From the NCBI GenBank assembly GCA_019310425.1, contig JAFDEI010000021.1:1-48983 (forward strand): a DNA stretch of 48,983 nucleotides. The letters are read 5' to 3'. The position numbers were made by a program, and so were the translations under genes. Under the pieces are notes generated by a model. That model was given only the letters and a program-made list of their open reading frames with translations. It was not told the origin of the DNA and made no database searches. Each line of letters begins with the position of its first letter. Position 1 is the first letter of the stretch. Positions 17,526-27,796 of this stretch are shown here, in pieces. The DNA is from Deltaproteobacteria bacterium. GTDB lineage: Bacteria; Myxococcota_A; UBA9160; SMWR01.

Positions 17526-19250
17526 ATGGCCAAGGACGAAGAGTTCGACGTCATCATCATCGGGGGTGGCCCGAACGGCATGACGACCGCGGCCTATCTG
17601 GCGAAGAGCGGTCTCAGCGTCTGCGTGTTGGAAGAGCGCACCGAATGCGGCGGCGCCTGCGAGACCGTCTCGCCGATCGCGGGCGCACGCATCTATCCCC
17701 ACGCGATGCTGATGTACGCCTCGCCGGCGCCGGGTTTCGATCAGCTCGAGCTGCACCGTTACGGCTTCCGCATGGAGTGGGATCCGGCGGACTTGATCGA
17801 ACAGAGCCAGGGCGGCCTCGGATGCTCGGACGGCTGGCGCGATATCACGCCGAAGGACCAGGAAGGCTGGGCCAAGCTCGGCGGCATGCTCGGCCAGCCC
17901 CCGTTCTCGAAGGAGCTGATGCGAGCAACCTTCTGGTGCCCGCCCCACCCTGCCGACATCGAGGTAAGCGACGAGAACACACCCTACATGCAGGTCTACC
18001 GAAAGTACCAGCCCGACATCTGGACTCCGGAGCTGCGTGAGATGACGATGTTCGACCTGCTCGACGAGCACTGCGAAACCGAACATTTCAAGACCGCGAT
18101 GGCATTCGCGGCCTGGGCGTCGGGGGCCGCGGGGCATTGGGAAGGTGTCGCAGTTCCAGCTGCGCTCTGCGTTCAACTCCTCACGCTGCCCAATATGGGC
18201 CGGACGAGCCTCCCGCGCGGCGGGCTGCACGGCTACTTCCACGCGATCCTGCGCTGCGCAGTCCATCACGGCGCACAGATCCGCACACAGTGTCCCGTCG
18301 ACGAGATCCTGATCGACGACGGGCGCGCCGTCGGCGTGCGCCTGCGCGAAACCGCCGCGTCGGGCGGCCTGACGATGCGGGCGAAGAAAGCCGTGATCGC
18401 CGCCGTCGATGTCCACCAGGCCTTCCTCGACCTGGTCGGTCCGAAGCACCTCGACCCGGGCGTGATCCAGAAGCTCAAGGACATCAGCCTCAAGAACGGG
18501 ACGCTCTACGTCTCGACCTTCCACACCAAGCAGCCGCTGCGCTTCAACTCCAAGTACGAGAAGGGGGCCTGCAACGCCAAGCGGGTCGGACCCGACCGCC
18601 AGCCCGCGGCCGGGATCTTCCCCTGCGACTCACGCGAGCTCTACTACGAGAATGTCGCGGACGTCGACGGTCGCAAGGGCCAGCCCACGATCTCGCCCGA
18701 ACACGCCATGTGGTTCCACACACCGTCGCAGGCGTTCGACCCCACCGACTGCCAGGGGAGCTACCCACGCGGTTACATCTCGGCTGCGTTCGAAATGAAC
18801 GTGACCTCGCCCGATCTCCACAAGGAAGGCGAGGATGCGCCGGACCTGCACAAAGAGGCGACCGATCGTTTCATGCGCGACTCGTTCAGCCAGATGCTCG
18901 ACGGACTCGACGACGACAACGTGATCCACCACTGGAGCGCAACCGGGCGCGAGGTCGAATTCCGCAACACCGGGCTGATCGGCGGAACCTGGTGTGGCAG
19001 CCGGCACGACGAGGATCAACTCTGGACCAACCGGCCGATCCCCGAACTGGCGCGCTACCGCACGCCGATCGAAGGCCTCTACCACGCGCACCAGACCTCG
19101 GGACATCCCGGGGGGCTGTGTCTGATGGCAATCCCGTACAACCTCATGCACATCCTGATCGAGGACGGCGTCGCCGAGCCGGGCGCCTGGTGGTACGCGT
19201 CGCCCTACTACATCCCCGAAGAAGGCAAGATCTCCGCGTTCATGCGCTGA
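17526..19250 (+). CDS. CrtI/CrtO-like NAD(P)/FAD-dependent oxidoreductase (first of three tandem)
   Basis: FDVIIIGGGPNGMTTAAYLAKSGLSVCVLEERTECGGACETV...; C-terminal IEGLYHAHQTSGHPGG. Confidence 0.88.
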   Translation: MAKDEEFDVIIIGGGPNGMTTAAYLAKSGLSVCVLEERTECGGACETVSPIAGARIYPHAMLMYASPAPGFDQLELHRYGFRMEWDPADLIEQSQGGLGCSDGWRDITPKDQEGWAKLGGMLGQPPFSKELMRATFWCPPHPADIEVSDENTPYMQVYRKYQPDIWTPELREMTMFDLLDEHCETEHFKTAMAFAAWASGAAGHWEGVAVPAALCVQLLTLPNMGRTSLPRGGLHGYFHAILRCAVHHGAQIRTQCPVDEILIDDGRAVGVRLRETAASGGLTMRAKKAVIAAVDVHQAFLDLVGPKHLDPGVIQKLKDISLKNGTLYVSTFHTKQPLRFNSKYEKGACNAKRVGPDRQPAAGIFPCDSRELYYENVADVDGRKGQPTISPEHAMWFHTPSQAFDPTDCQGSYPRGYISAAFEMNVTSPDLHKEGEDAPDLHKEATDRFMRDSFSQMLDGLDDDNVIHHWSATGREVEFRNTGLIGGTWCGSRHDEDQLWTNRPIPELARYRTPIEGLYHAHQTSGHPGGLCLMAIPYNLMHILIEDGVAEPGAWWYASPYYIPEEGKISAFMR

Positions 19251-19289
19251 ATGCCGGCTGGCGCCGGCGTCGAGCCCGAAAGGCCCAAC

Positions 19290-20978
19290 ATGCCGAATTT
19301 CAAGTACGAATCGAAGTTCCGGTACGACCCGAACGACCCCTTCGGCCACATGCAGGAGGAGTTTCCGGACGAGAGCGAGTTCGACGTCGTGATCATCGGT
19401 GCGGGGCCGAACGGGCTGATCGCGGGTGCGTACCTCGCGAAGGCCGGGCTCAGCGTCGCGATCTGCGAACGTCGATTCGAAGTCGGGGGTGGCCTCGCGA
19501 CCGAAGAGAACCTCTTCCCCTGCTACGCCTCGAACCCCCACGTGCTCTACCACATGATGGTCGACTACATGCCCGCGCTGCGAGACTTCGACCTCGAACA
19601 ACCCTCGCTCACGTGGATCAAGCCCAACGCGCAGACCGGGATGGTGTTCGAAGACGGCAGCTCGCTGCTGCTCGCGCGTCAGGTGCAGGACACCAAGGAT
19701 TCGATCAGCAAGTTCTCATACAAGGATGCGAACAGCTTCGGTCGGGCCGTGCGCGACTGGAAGCGGATGGTGCACGACATCATCGGGCCGGCGACCTACA
19801 TCCCACCGCTGCCGCCGATCGAAATGACGATGGCGATGCAACGCACGCCGCTGGGCGAGAGAATGATGGAAATCGGCGAGGAGAGCCCGATCGACATCAT
19901 CACCTCGACCTTCGAAGACGAACGAGTTCGGACGCTGATGCTCTACGCGTCCTGCATGTGGGGACTCGACCCGCGGGAGTCGGGGCTCGGGTTCATGGTT
20001 CCGTTGATGTTGGATCGTACGATGAACAAGTGTTACTGCTACGGCGGCTCCCACAAATTCGCCGGCGCGCTCGCGCGAGAGTTCGTGAAGCACGGCGGCC
20101 TGATTCTCGATGCGGCCGCGGTGGAGAGCATCCTGATCGAGGACGGCCGCGCCGCCGGTGTGCGCATCGCCCACGAGGGGCGCACACTGCGCAGCAAGGT
20201 GGTGATGTCCACCCTCGATCCACACACCACCTTCCTCGACATGGTGGGTGCAGACAACCTGCCCGCTGAGCTACGCCAGGATATCGAGGGCTGGAGCTGG
20301 GACAAGTGGAGCTTCAACACCCTCCACGTCGCCGCCAACGAACCCCCCAGGTACGCGGCCGACGACCCGTGGATCGACAAGTGCTTCGCGACCGTGCTCG
20401 GCATCGAAAGCGTCGATCAATTGCTCGCACACTGGGACTCTGTCGTCGACGGCCGGCTCGACCTCGACTCTTTCGGCGGGCACTCCACCTGCGAGAGCCT
20501 GCTGGATCCGACACTCTCCGATCGCCCCGGCAAGTATGTCTCGATGTTCCAGATCCACGCCCCCTACGACCTCGAGGGGGGCTGGATCGACCGCCACGAC
20601 GAAGTCATGCAGGCGATGCTCGCGAAATGGCGGAAGGCGGCGCCGAACATGGGCCCGGAATCGATCGTCGCCTCGACGATGGAGGACCCGGGCGAAATCG
20701 AGATTCGCTTCCCCCAGATGCGCCGTGGCTCGATCAAGCACGGCGAGTACACCCCGCTCCAGATGGGATCCTTCAGACCCACCCAGGATTGCTCGGCCAC
20801 AGACACGCCAATCGAAGGTCTCTACACCTGCGGCGCGTCGACCTTCCCGGGTGGCCTCGTCCTGGGTGGGCCGGGCTACATCGGCGCGGGCCGGGTAGCG
20901 GACGATCTCGGCATCGATCGCTGGTGGAAGCCGACGCCCGAGATGGAGCGATACATCAAGGATTACCTCGAGGAATAG
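19290..20978 (+). CDS. CrtI/CrtO-like NAD(P)/FAD-dependent oxidoreductase (second of three tandem); ORF extends to 19251
   Basis: FDVVIIGAGPNGLIAGAYLAKAGLSVAICERRFEVGGGLATEE...; IEGLYTCGASTFPGGLVLGGPGYIGAGRVADDLG. Confidence 0.88.
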   Translation: MPNFKYESKFRYDPNDPFGHMQEEFPDESEFDVVIIGAGPNGLIAGAYLAKAGLSVAICERRFEVGGGLATEENLFPCYASNPHVLYHMMVDYMPALRDFDLEQPSLTWIKPNAQTGMVFEDGSSLLLARQVQDTKDSISKFSYKDANSFGRAVRDWKRMVHDIIGPATYIPPLPPIEMTMAMQRTPLGERMMEIGEESPIDIITSTFEDERVRTLMLYASCMWGLDPRESGLGFMVPLMLDRTMNKCYCYGGSHKFAGALAREFVKHGGLILDAAAVESILIEDGRAAGVRIAHEGRTLRSKVVMSTLDPHTTFLDMVGADNLPAELRQDIEGWSWDKWSFNTLHVAANEPPRYAADDPWIDKCFATVLGIESVDQLLAHWDSVVDGRLDLDSFGGHSTCESLLDPTLSDRPGKYVSMFQIHAPYDLEGGWIDRHDEVMQAMLAKWRKAAPNMGPESIVASTMEDPGEIEIRFPQMRRGSIKHGEYTPLQMGSFRPTQDCSATDTPIEGLYTCGASTFPGGLVLGGPGYIGAGRVADDLGIDRWWKPTPEMERYIKDYLEE

Positions 20979-21023
20979 GTCCGCCGGGTGGGCCGTCAAC
21001 CAATTCGCAAAGGAGTGCGCGAC

Positions 21024-22499
21024 ATGGCAGACCAGAACTATGACGCAATCGTGATCGGAGCCGGCTTCGGCGGCGGCACCTGCGCCGGGCTGCTGGCCAA
21101 GAAGGGACTCAAGGTGCTGCTCAGCGAGAAGAATTCGGTGGCGGGCGGCAAGGCGATGAGCCTGTCGAAGAACGGCTACAGCTACACGGCCTGGGTGGTG
21201 ATCGGCGCCCCGGTGCAGGACAACCTCTATCAGGTCATCCTCGACGAACTCGGCGTATCGGATCAGGCCAAGCTCGTGGTGCCGAAGAATTCGGGGAGCA
21301 TCTACAAGACGCCCGCGGGCAAGTTCGTCGCGATGCCGGATGCACCGAGCGATTCGCTCGATCCGAACATCATCTTCGAGTGGCTCGGAATTCCGCTCGA
21401 TCGCCGCGAGACCGCACTGCAGTTCTTCGCACAGCTAGCGGTCATGCCGCCCGAGCAGGTGGCGGAGTTCCGCGGTACGAATCTCCACGACTATTTCGCG
21501 CAGGCCGACATCCCGAAGTCCCTCTACGCCTTCCTCGTGAGCCTGTGCTGCGACGGCATGTTCATGGTCCCGGTCGATTCACTCGACGCCGCAGAGGCGA
21601 TCGCAAGCCTCCAGGCGATCTTCACACGCGGCGGCGGAATCTTCTGCGAAGGAGGGTACGGACGCGTGGGCGAAGCGCTGTGCGAAGGCGTGCGGCGCCA
21701 CGGCGGCGACGTGATGATGAGCACGCGTGTGAACAAGATCCTCGTCGAAGAAGGTCGTGTCGCCGGCATCGAGACCGACAAGGGCAGCTTCCGCGCGCCG
21801 ATCGTGATCAGCAATGCGGGAATCCAGCCCACCGTCTTGAAGCTCATCGACCAGGAGCACTTCGACAAGAGCTACCTCAATTACGTGCGCGACCTGATTC
21901 CGTCGTTATCGCTGCTCGGATACCGCTACTTCCTCAGCAAGCCGGTCACCGAGGCGGCGTTCGGCGTGATCTTCTCGGACGACAGCCCCTGGAGCCTGGA
22001 GCGTTTCCAGAAGGCGCGCGCGGGCCAGGCCCCGCGCGACGGAGTTCTCTATTACGAAGTTCCGTCCAACTACGACCCGAACGCCGCGCCCGAAGGCAAG
22101 CAGATCCTCATGACCGGCTCGTTCTGCCCGCCCGACCCGGATGTCGGCAAGGGAGACGTGGCGGACTGGGCGGCGGCGGGCGAAGAAACGCTGTTCGGCG
22201 CCTTCCCCGAGCTGCCGGGCCTGATCGAGTCCAAAGATTTCTACTGGACCCGCAGCGTCTCGAATGCGACGCGCGATGCCACTGTTCCGGGGGCCGGCGG
22301 CGAAACCATCGGCATAGGCCAGATCGTCGGTCAATGCGGCGACGATAAACCCTCGATCAAGGGCCCGATCGCGGGCCTCTACTATGTCGGTGCCGATGCG
22401 GGCGGCACCGGAATCGGCACACAGCAGGCGATCGAATCCGGCATGAAAGTCGCGGAGACGGTCGCGCGTTACCACTGGTTGCGCGCCGGCGTCGACTGA
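21024..22499 (+). CDS. CrtI-like NAD(P)/FAD-dependent oxidoreductase (third of three tandem)
   Basis: MADQNYDAIVIGAGFGGGTCAGLLAKKGLKVLLSEKNSVAGGKAMSLSKNGYSY; C-terminal IAGLYYVGADAGGTGIGTQQAIESGMKVAE. Confidence 0.88.
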   Translation: MADQNYDAIVIGAGFGGGTCAGLLAKKGLKVLLSEKNSVAGGKAMSLSKNGYSYTAWVVIGAPVQDNLYQVILDELGVSDQAKLVVPKNSGSIYKTPAGKFVAMPDAPSDSLDPNIIFEWLGIPLDRRETALQFFAQLAVMPPEQVAEFRGTNLHDYFAQADIPKSLYAFLVSLCCDGMFMVPVDSLDAAEAIASLQAIFTRGGGIFCEGGYGRVGEALCEGVRRHGGDVMMSTRVNKILVEEGRVAGIETDKGSFRAPIVISNAGIQPTVLKLIDQEHFDKSYLNYVRDLIPSLSLLGYRYFLSKPVTEAAFGVIFSDDSPWSLERFQKARAGQAPRDGVLYYEVPSNYDPNAAPEGKQILMTGSFCPPDPDVGKGDVADWAAAGEETLFGAFPELPGLIESKDFYWTRSVSNATRDATVPGAGGETIGIGQIVGQCGDDKPSIKGPIAGLYYVGADAGGTGIGTQQAIESGMKVAETVARYHWLRAGVD

Positions 22500-22550
22500 A
22501 CCTTCCCTCAGCCAACAGCGACGACAGCGCCCACGTTGTAGCATCGCCCC

Positions 22551-24224
22551 ATGATGCTCTCCGATGTCGAAATCGCGCACGCCGCACAGCCGCAGCCGAT
22601 CGCGGAGATCGGAAGCAAGCTCGGTCTCGCGGAGCGCGACCTCCATCCATACGGGCACGACGTGGCCAAGGTGGACCTGTCGGTTCTCGAACGCCCCCGT
22701 GTGCGACAGCTGAAGCCACGCCTGGTGTTGGTCTCCGCGATCACACCGACGCCCGCCGGCGAGGGCAAAACCACCACCAGCATCGGACTCGCGGATGCGC
22801 TCGCACGCGTGGGTGAATCGGTCTGCCTCGCGCTGCGCGAGCCCTCGCTCGGGCCCTGCATGGGCGTCAAGGGCGGTGCAGCGGGCGGCGGCTACAGCCA
22901 GGTGATTCCGATGGAGCGCATCAATCTGCACTTCACGGGCGACTTCCACGCGATTACGTCCGCAAACAACCTGCTCGCGGCGATGCTCGACAACCACCTC
23001 CACCAGGGGAACGAACTCGACATCGACCCGCGCCGAATCCTGTGGCGGCGGGTCATCGACCTGAACGACCGCGCGCTGCGCCATGTGGTGGTCGGGCTCG
23101 GCGGGACCACACACGGCATCCCGCGCGAGGGCGGCTTCGACATCACCGCGGCGTCCGAAGTGATGGCGATGTTGTGTCTCGCAAACGACGCAGACGACCT
23201 GCGCGACCGCCTCAACCGGACGCTCGTGGCGTTCGACCGCCGCGGCGCGCCCGTCACCGCGAAGCAGCTCGGCGCGAGCGGTGCGATGCTCGCGCTGCTC
23301 CACGAGGCACTGCGCCCGAATCTGGTCCAGACGCTCGAGGGAACTCCGGCGTTCGTACACGGCGGCCCCTTCGCGAATATCGCTCACGGCTGCAACAGCG
23401 TGATTGCAACGCGGCTCGCGCTCCACACCGCCGACTGGTGCATCACCGAAGCGGGCTTCGGTTTCGACCTCGGCGCCGAGAAGTTCTTCGACATCAAATG
23501 CCAGAGCGCGGGGCTCGACACCGCCGCAGTCGTGCTGGTCGCCACCGTCCGCGCGTTGAAAATGCACGGCGGTCACAAGCGCAGCGAACTCGGCAAGACC
23601 GACCCCGAGGCCGTACGCCGCGGCCTTCCCAACCTCGAGAAGCACCTCGAGAGCATCCACTGCTTCGGCGAGCGACCGGTGGTCGCGATCAACCGCTTCG
23701 CGAGCGACTCCGAGGAAGAGCTCTCGGTGATCCGAGGTCGCTGCGAAGCGCTCGGGGTTCCGGTCGCCCTGACGGATCACCACGCACGCGGCGGCGCAGG
23801 CGCGGAGGAACTCGCGCGCACGCTGATCGCCCACGCCGAAACGAGCTCGACCCCATTCAGCCCGTTGTACGACTGGAACGACCCGGTCGAGGCCAAGATC
23901 GAGGTCGTCGCGCGCTCGATGTACGGGGCCGCTTCGGTCGGCTACTCGAAGGCCGCCAGACAGGACCTGCGCAGCATCGAAGAGCTGGGCTACGCGGGCC
24001 TGCCGGTCTGCATCGCAAAGATTCCAGGCTCGCTCTCGGACGACACGAAGCTGCGCGGGCGACCGCGCGACTTCGAGATCAACGTGCGAGGCGTGCAGGT
24101 GAACGCGGGAGCCGGTTTCCTGGTCGTCCTGACGGGCGACATCATGCGCATGCCCGGCCTGCCGCGCCGCCCGCTCGCCGAATCAATCGATGTCCGCGAC
24201 GGCACGATCGTCGGTCTGACCTGA
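22551..24224 (+). CDS. fhs: Formate--tetrahydrofolate ligase
   Basis: LVLVSAITPTPAGEGKTTTSIGLADAL, LREPSLGPCMGVKGGAAGGGYSQVIPMERINLHFTGDFHAITSANNLLAAMLDNH; TEAGFGFDLGAEKFFDIKC. Confidence 0.97.
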   Translation: MMLSDVEIAHAAQPQPIAEIGSKLGLAERDLHPYGHDVAKVDLSVLERPRVRQLKPRLVLVSAITPTPAGEGKTTTSIGLADALARVGESVCLALREPSLGPCMGVKGGAAGGGYSQVIPMERINLHFTGDFHAITSANNLLAAMLDNHLHQGNELDIDPRRILWRRVIDLNDRALRHVVVGLGGTTHGIPREGGFDITAASEVMAMLCLANDADDLRDRLNRTLVAFDRRGAPVTAKQLGASGAMLALLHEALRPNLVQTLEGTPAFVHGGPFANIAHGCNSVIATRLALHTADWCITEAGFGFDLGAEKFFDIKCQSAGLDTAAVVLVATVRALKMHGGHKRSELGKTDPEAVRRGLPNLEKHLESIHCFGERPVVAINRFASDSEEELSVIRGRCEALGVPVALTDHHARGGAGAEELARTLIAHAETSSTPFSPLYDWNDPVEAKIEVVARSMYGAASVGYSKAARQDLRSIEELGYAGLPVCIAKIPGSLSDDTKLRGRPRDFEINVRGVQVNAGAGFLVVLTGDIMRMPGLPRRPLAESIDVRDGTIVGLT

Positions 24225-24238
24225 GGCGACCCAGACAG

Positions 24239-25274
24239 ATGAAGACGCTCATCGAGAACTACCGGAGCTTCCCGGGCGAACACTGCGGCAGCACCGCCAT
24301 GCGTGGCCTGCTCTACCACTACTGCGGCATCGAGCTGCCCGAAGCCGCGGTCTTCGGGCTCGGGGCGGGACTCGATTGCGTCCATCTCGCAGCAGCCGGC
24401 ATGGACCCGGCGGTCGTGGTCTTCGGTCGCACGGTGACCCTGGAGACGGACCTCGGCCGCGCCTTCGGGATCGACTATCGCGAGCAGCCCGAGACCGATG
24501 ACGCCGAGGCGTGGGAGCTGGTTCGACGGGAAGTGCTCGCGGGTCGGCCCACGATGTTGAGCGGCGACATTTTCGACCTCGACTACCGGGAGTTCAAGGT
24601 CCACTTCCCCGGCCACCGTTTCGTACTCGTCGGCTTCGACGACGAGCGCGAGACGGCCTTCATCGCCGACCGCATCCGCGCCGAACCGGAGGCCTGCTCG
24701 TACGCGGCCCTGTTCGCGAGCCGCAACCCGCCCGAAGGCATCTCGACCCACAACCTCTGGGGGCCGCTTTCACGGGACCGAGCCGACGCGCGACCTCGCC
24801 GAAGCGGCGCGCTGGGCCATCGACCTGTGCAGCCGGCGCATGCTGGGCCGGGAGGCGGCGGCGCTGGATCCGTCGATCGCATCTCCCGCCCTGCAGATCA
24901 CCAGCGGCGTGGCCGGCATCCGCAGCCTCGCAGAATCGCTCGAGGGTTGGGGATCGCGTGACGACGCGCAGTGGCTGGCGAGCTACAACGCGCGCTGCAT
25001 CGAGAAGTTCGGGAACGGTGGTGGGAACTTTCGGCGTCTCTATACCGGCTTCCTGCGCTGGGCGCGCGAAATCGACCCGGCCCTCGTCCCCGAACGGGCA
25101 CCGGATCTCGCCTGGCGCGCAGCAGACGGCTGGACGGCGCTATCGGAGAACCTCCGAACGGCCTCGGAAGACGAAGTGGCTGCGGAAATCTGGCGACAGG
25201 CCGCCGACACGGCGCGCAAGATCGTCGGCATCGAGACGGAACTCTTCGAGACGCTGGCGGACGCGGGAGCTTAG
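24239..25274 (+). pseudogene. BtrH N-terminal + DUF4872-like protein with a 1-nt frameshift at the GGGGGCC run 24759-24765
   Basis: First frame MKTLIENYRSFPGEHCGSTAMRGLLYHYCG...HRFVLVGFDD...STHNLWG; second frame, after dropping one nt, RFHGTEPTRDLAEAARWAIDLCSRRMLGREAAALDP...ELFETLADAGA. Confidence 0.8.
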
Positions 25275-25318
25275 CTGCGCGTTGGCCGCTGCACGGCCAG
25301 ATCTTCCGCGTCGTCATG

Positions 25319-25337
25319 GGAAACACTTCGTGTTTCC
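25319..25337. terminator. Hairpin between convergent genes, probably a bidirectional terminator
   Basis: GGAAACAC-TTC-GTGTTTCC perfect 8-bp stem, between stops at 25274 (+) and 25344 (-). Confidence 0.65.
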
Positions 25338-25343
25338 AGGCAG

Positions 25344-25986
25344 CTAGAGCCCGTCGTCCTCCTTGATCTTGATGCGCAGCGCCGGGAGTTCGATCTCCTT
25401 GCCCAGGAGCGCCTCGAGGCTGCGCTGCAGATCGGGGGTCAGGCCCTCGAGTTCGAGATGTAGCGATAGCTTCCCATCGCCCGGAGACGCGGACGCTGGC
25501 GGCTCGATATCGCCGAACTCGAGATCCAGGTTTCGCGGCTCCGCGGGCGTGATGCCCGGCTCCACCACGAAGTCCCCCACCGACCCGACACCGAACGAGC
25601 CCGATACCGGGTCCAACAGGCCGAGTGTCGTGGACTCGGGGTTCGCTCCAGCGGCCGGCTTGCCGTCGAAATCCTTCAGCTCCGACGCGTATGCGACCGG
25701 CATCCCGAGATTTGATCACGTCCTTGTTCGCGAGCTGCCGGAGATCGTCCAGTTGATCGCCGTTCACGAAGGTGCCGTTCGCGGTACCGAGATCCTCCAC
25801 CTGGTAACCCGAGTAGTTCCGCACGAAACGTCCGTGTCGGCGAGAAGCATCCGGGTCTTCCAGCACGATGTCGTTTTCGGGCAGACGACCGATCGTGATC
25901 TCTTCGGTGTCCCAGACGATGATCGAGCTGGGCTTGTCGGGCTCCTGGATTCCCAGGAGAGTTCGCAACGGGGCTGCTTCCGCCAT
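25344..25986 (-). pseudogene. FHA-domain protein, frameshifted near 25705-25711
   Basis: FHA part ITIGRLPENDIVLEDPDASRRHGRFVRNYSGYQVEDLGTANGTFVNG...NKDVIK; C-terminal part in another frame MPVAYASELKDFDGKPAAG...RIKIKEDDGL; deleting one nt of AAATCTCGGG gives IK(F/S)GMPVAYA. Confidence 0.8.
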
Positions 25987-26074
25987 GGCTTCACCTCGAT
26001 TCCGCAGACGTCTCCACGGCTCATCGGCAGGCCGGCCACGCAGATTTAACGCAGGATTGCGTCCATCCCGGGGG

Positions 26075-26542
26075 TCAATCCGCCTCTTCGAGCAGCTGAA
26101 TCAGGTCGAAGCTCGAGATGATGCCGAGCAGGTTGTCGCCCTTCACCACCAAGACGCGATGGATTCGATTCTGGCGCAGGAGTGAAGCCACCTCGGGGAT
26201 CGAAGCGGTGGGGTCGACCGAGACGATGCTCTCCGTCATGACGTCCGCAACCGCCGACTCGCCGAGCCGATCCTGGAATTCTTGGGACGCAGCCTCCCAG
26301 GGGCCGCCCAGCTGTTCGAAGGCATCCGTGAAGTCGACACCCGTGGAGGAATCGTTCTCCTCCATCACCGCGCGGATGAGATCCATGCTGCTGATCATGC
26401 CCCGGACTCTCGAGGTCTCGTCGACCACGGGAGCGCCGTGGATCTCCTCCTCGTAGAACAGGCGTTGAACTGAATGGAGCGGATCGCTCGGGGATACGGT
26501 GACGACCTGGGTCTGCATGATATCGGACGCGGTGAGCGCCAT
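26075..26542 (-). CDS. Two-CBS-domain protein
   Basis: MALTASDIMQTQVVTVSPSDPLHSVQRLFYEEEIHGAPVVDE...VADVMTESIVSVDPTASIPEVASLLRQNRIHRVLVVKGDNLLGIISSFDLIQLL. Confidence 0.93.
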   Translation of the reverse strand: MALTASDIMQTQVVTVSPSDPLHSVQRLFYEEEIHGAPVVDETSRVRGMISSMDLIRAVMEENDSSTGVDFTDAFEQLGGPWEAASQEFQDRLGESAVADVMTESIVSVDPTASIPEVASLLRQNRIHRVLVVKGDNLLGIISSFDLIQLLEEAD

Positions 26543-26628
26543 GGGGGTTCTCCTTCGCACACGGTGCGGTTCTGCGCAGTGATATTCAGAGGATATCTCG
26601 CCCGCGGCTCGAAGGCAGGTTCGAAGCG

Positions 26629-27786
26629 CTACATCCAGGAATCGTTTTCGAGCCCCAGCTCGGGCCAGGGGCCGGCCGCGATCGGCTGGCAGTTCCCCCA
26701 ACCCTCGCCACCACCGACGGGGTCGGTCACGCGTACAGGGGTGTCGCGGATCTGGTGCAGCCGCCGCGCCTGCTCGGGCGTGGTGCAATCGGCAATGCGC
26801 TCCCCCTCGACGTGCAGTTCGCCGCGCCACTCGCCGTGGTGGTGGCCGTCGAGGCCGAAATAGAGCCCCGCGCCGAGATGGATGCCGGTATCCCCGAGGA
26901 CTTCGATCGTGAGCGGCCGCTCCGAACCGTCCGCCATGCGGCAGTGCAGTTCTCCGCCCAGCAGGCGGCGGTTCCGTGGATCGAAGTGCAGCGCGGGATC
27001 GATGTCGGCAATCACCTCCTCGTGGCCATCCGGGTGCTCGACCCGTGCGGTCACCATCTTCTGCTGAAAACCCGGCGCCTCGAAGCGCGTGAAGTGCAGG
27101 TGCAGCGCGTAGCGCGAGCCATCGCGGCGCTCCATCAGCAGCGGGCTCCAGATCATCATGAAGCCGACGCCGGGCGGGATGCTGGGTCGCGGCTCGACGT
27201 CCGCAGCGGGGACACCGACGTCGTAACGCACGCCCCAGGAGTGATCTCGCGTCGAAACCCAGGTATCCGGGCTCATCTCCCTGCGTTCGCCGTCGAGTTC
27301 GATCCAGCCCGAAGCCGTCCCCGTCTGGTGGTAGCGGACCAGCTCCGACATCACCCGGAATTGCTGGCGCAGGTGCGTGCGTTCCTCGATGAACGGCGGC
27401 ACCACGGCCTCGAACAACCAGTCGAAGGCGATCGGCTGGCTGTCGTTCTTCTCGAGCCGAAAACGCACCCGCTTCATCGGATCGACCACCTCGTAGTGGA
27501 TCGGCCCGATCACGGTGCGACCGGGATCGCTCGCGAGGCTGCGGCTCGCGCGCACCGTCAGCTGCTCACGGCCGCGCGACAGCGCCGCGTAGCCGTCCAT
27601 CACATTGCGGTTGGTGTACTTCCCGAGCCCGAAGCCGATCTGCAGGCTGCCGTCGCGCGCCATCGCCATCGCACAGACCTTCTCGGTCCACGACGGGTCG
27701 CTGGTGCCGACCGACGCGAAGGTGTCGGTGACCTGGTGGTTGAAGCTTTCGTCGGCGGGCAACAGCAGGCCGGTCGGGTTCGGCAC
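26629..27786 (-). CDS. Conserved hypothetical protein (AttH/DUF7064-65-like lipocalin-type fold suspected)
   Basis: 385 aa ORF, ...PDTWVSTRDHSWGVRYDVG...; adjacent to the phosphotransferase. Confidence 0.65.
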   Translation of the reverse strand: MPNPTGLLLPADESFNHQVTDTFASVGTSDPSWTEKVCAMAMARDGSLQIGFGLGKYTNRNVMDGYAALSRGREQLTVRASRSLASDPGRTVIGPIHYEVVDPMKRVRFRLEKNDSQPIAFDWLFEAVVPPFIEERTHLRQQFRVMSELVRYHQTGTASGWIELDGERREMSPDTWVSTRDHSWGVRYDVGVPAADVEPRPSIPPGVGFMMIWSPLLMERRDGSRYALHLHFTRFEAPGFQQKMVTARVEHPDGHEEVIADIDPALHFDPRNRRLLGGELHCRMADGSERPLTIEVLGDTGIHLGAGLYFGLDGHHHGEWRGELHVEGERIADCTTPEQARRLHQIRDTPVRVTDPVGGGEGWGNCQPIAAGPWPELGLENDSWM

Positions 27787-27796
27787 ATTCTCCTCC

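Noticed and set aside
18137-20269. 710-aa plus ORF spanning two CrtI-like genes
   Set aside because: Arg/Pro-rich out-of-frame shadow of two convincing CDSs
21906-23834. 642-aa minus ORF
   Set aside because: Antisense to the third oxidoreductase and fhs; no recognisable motifs
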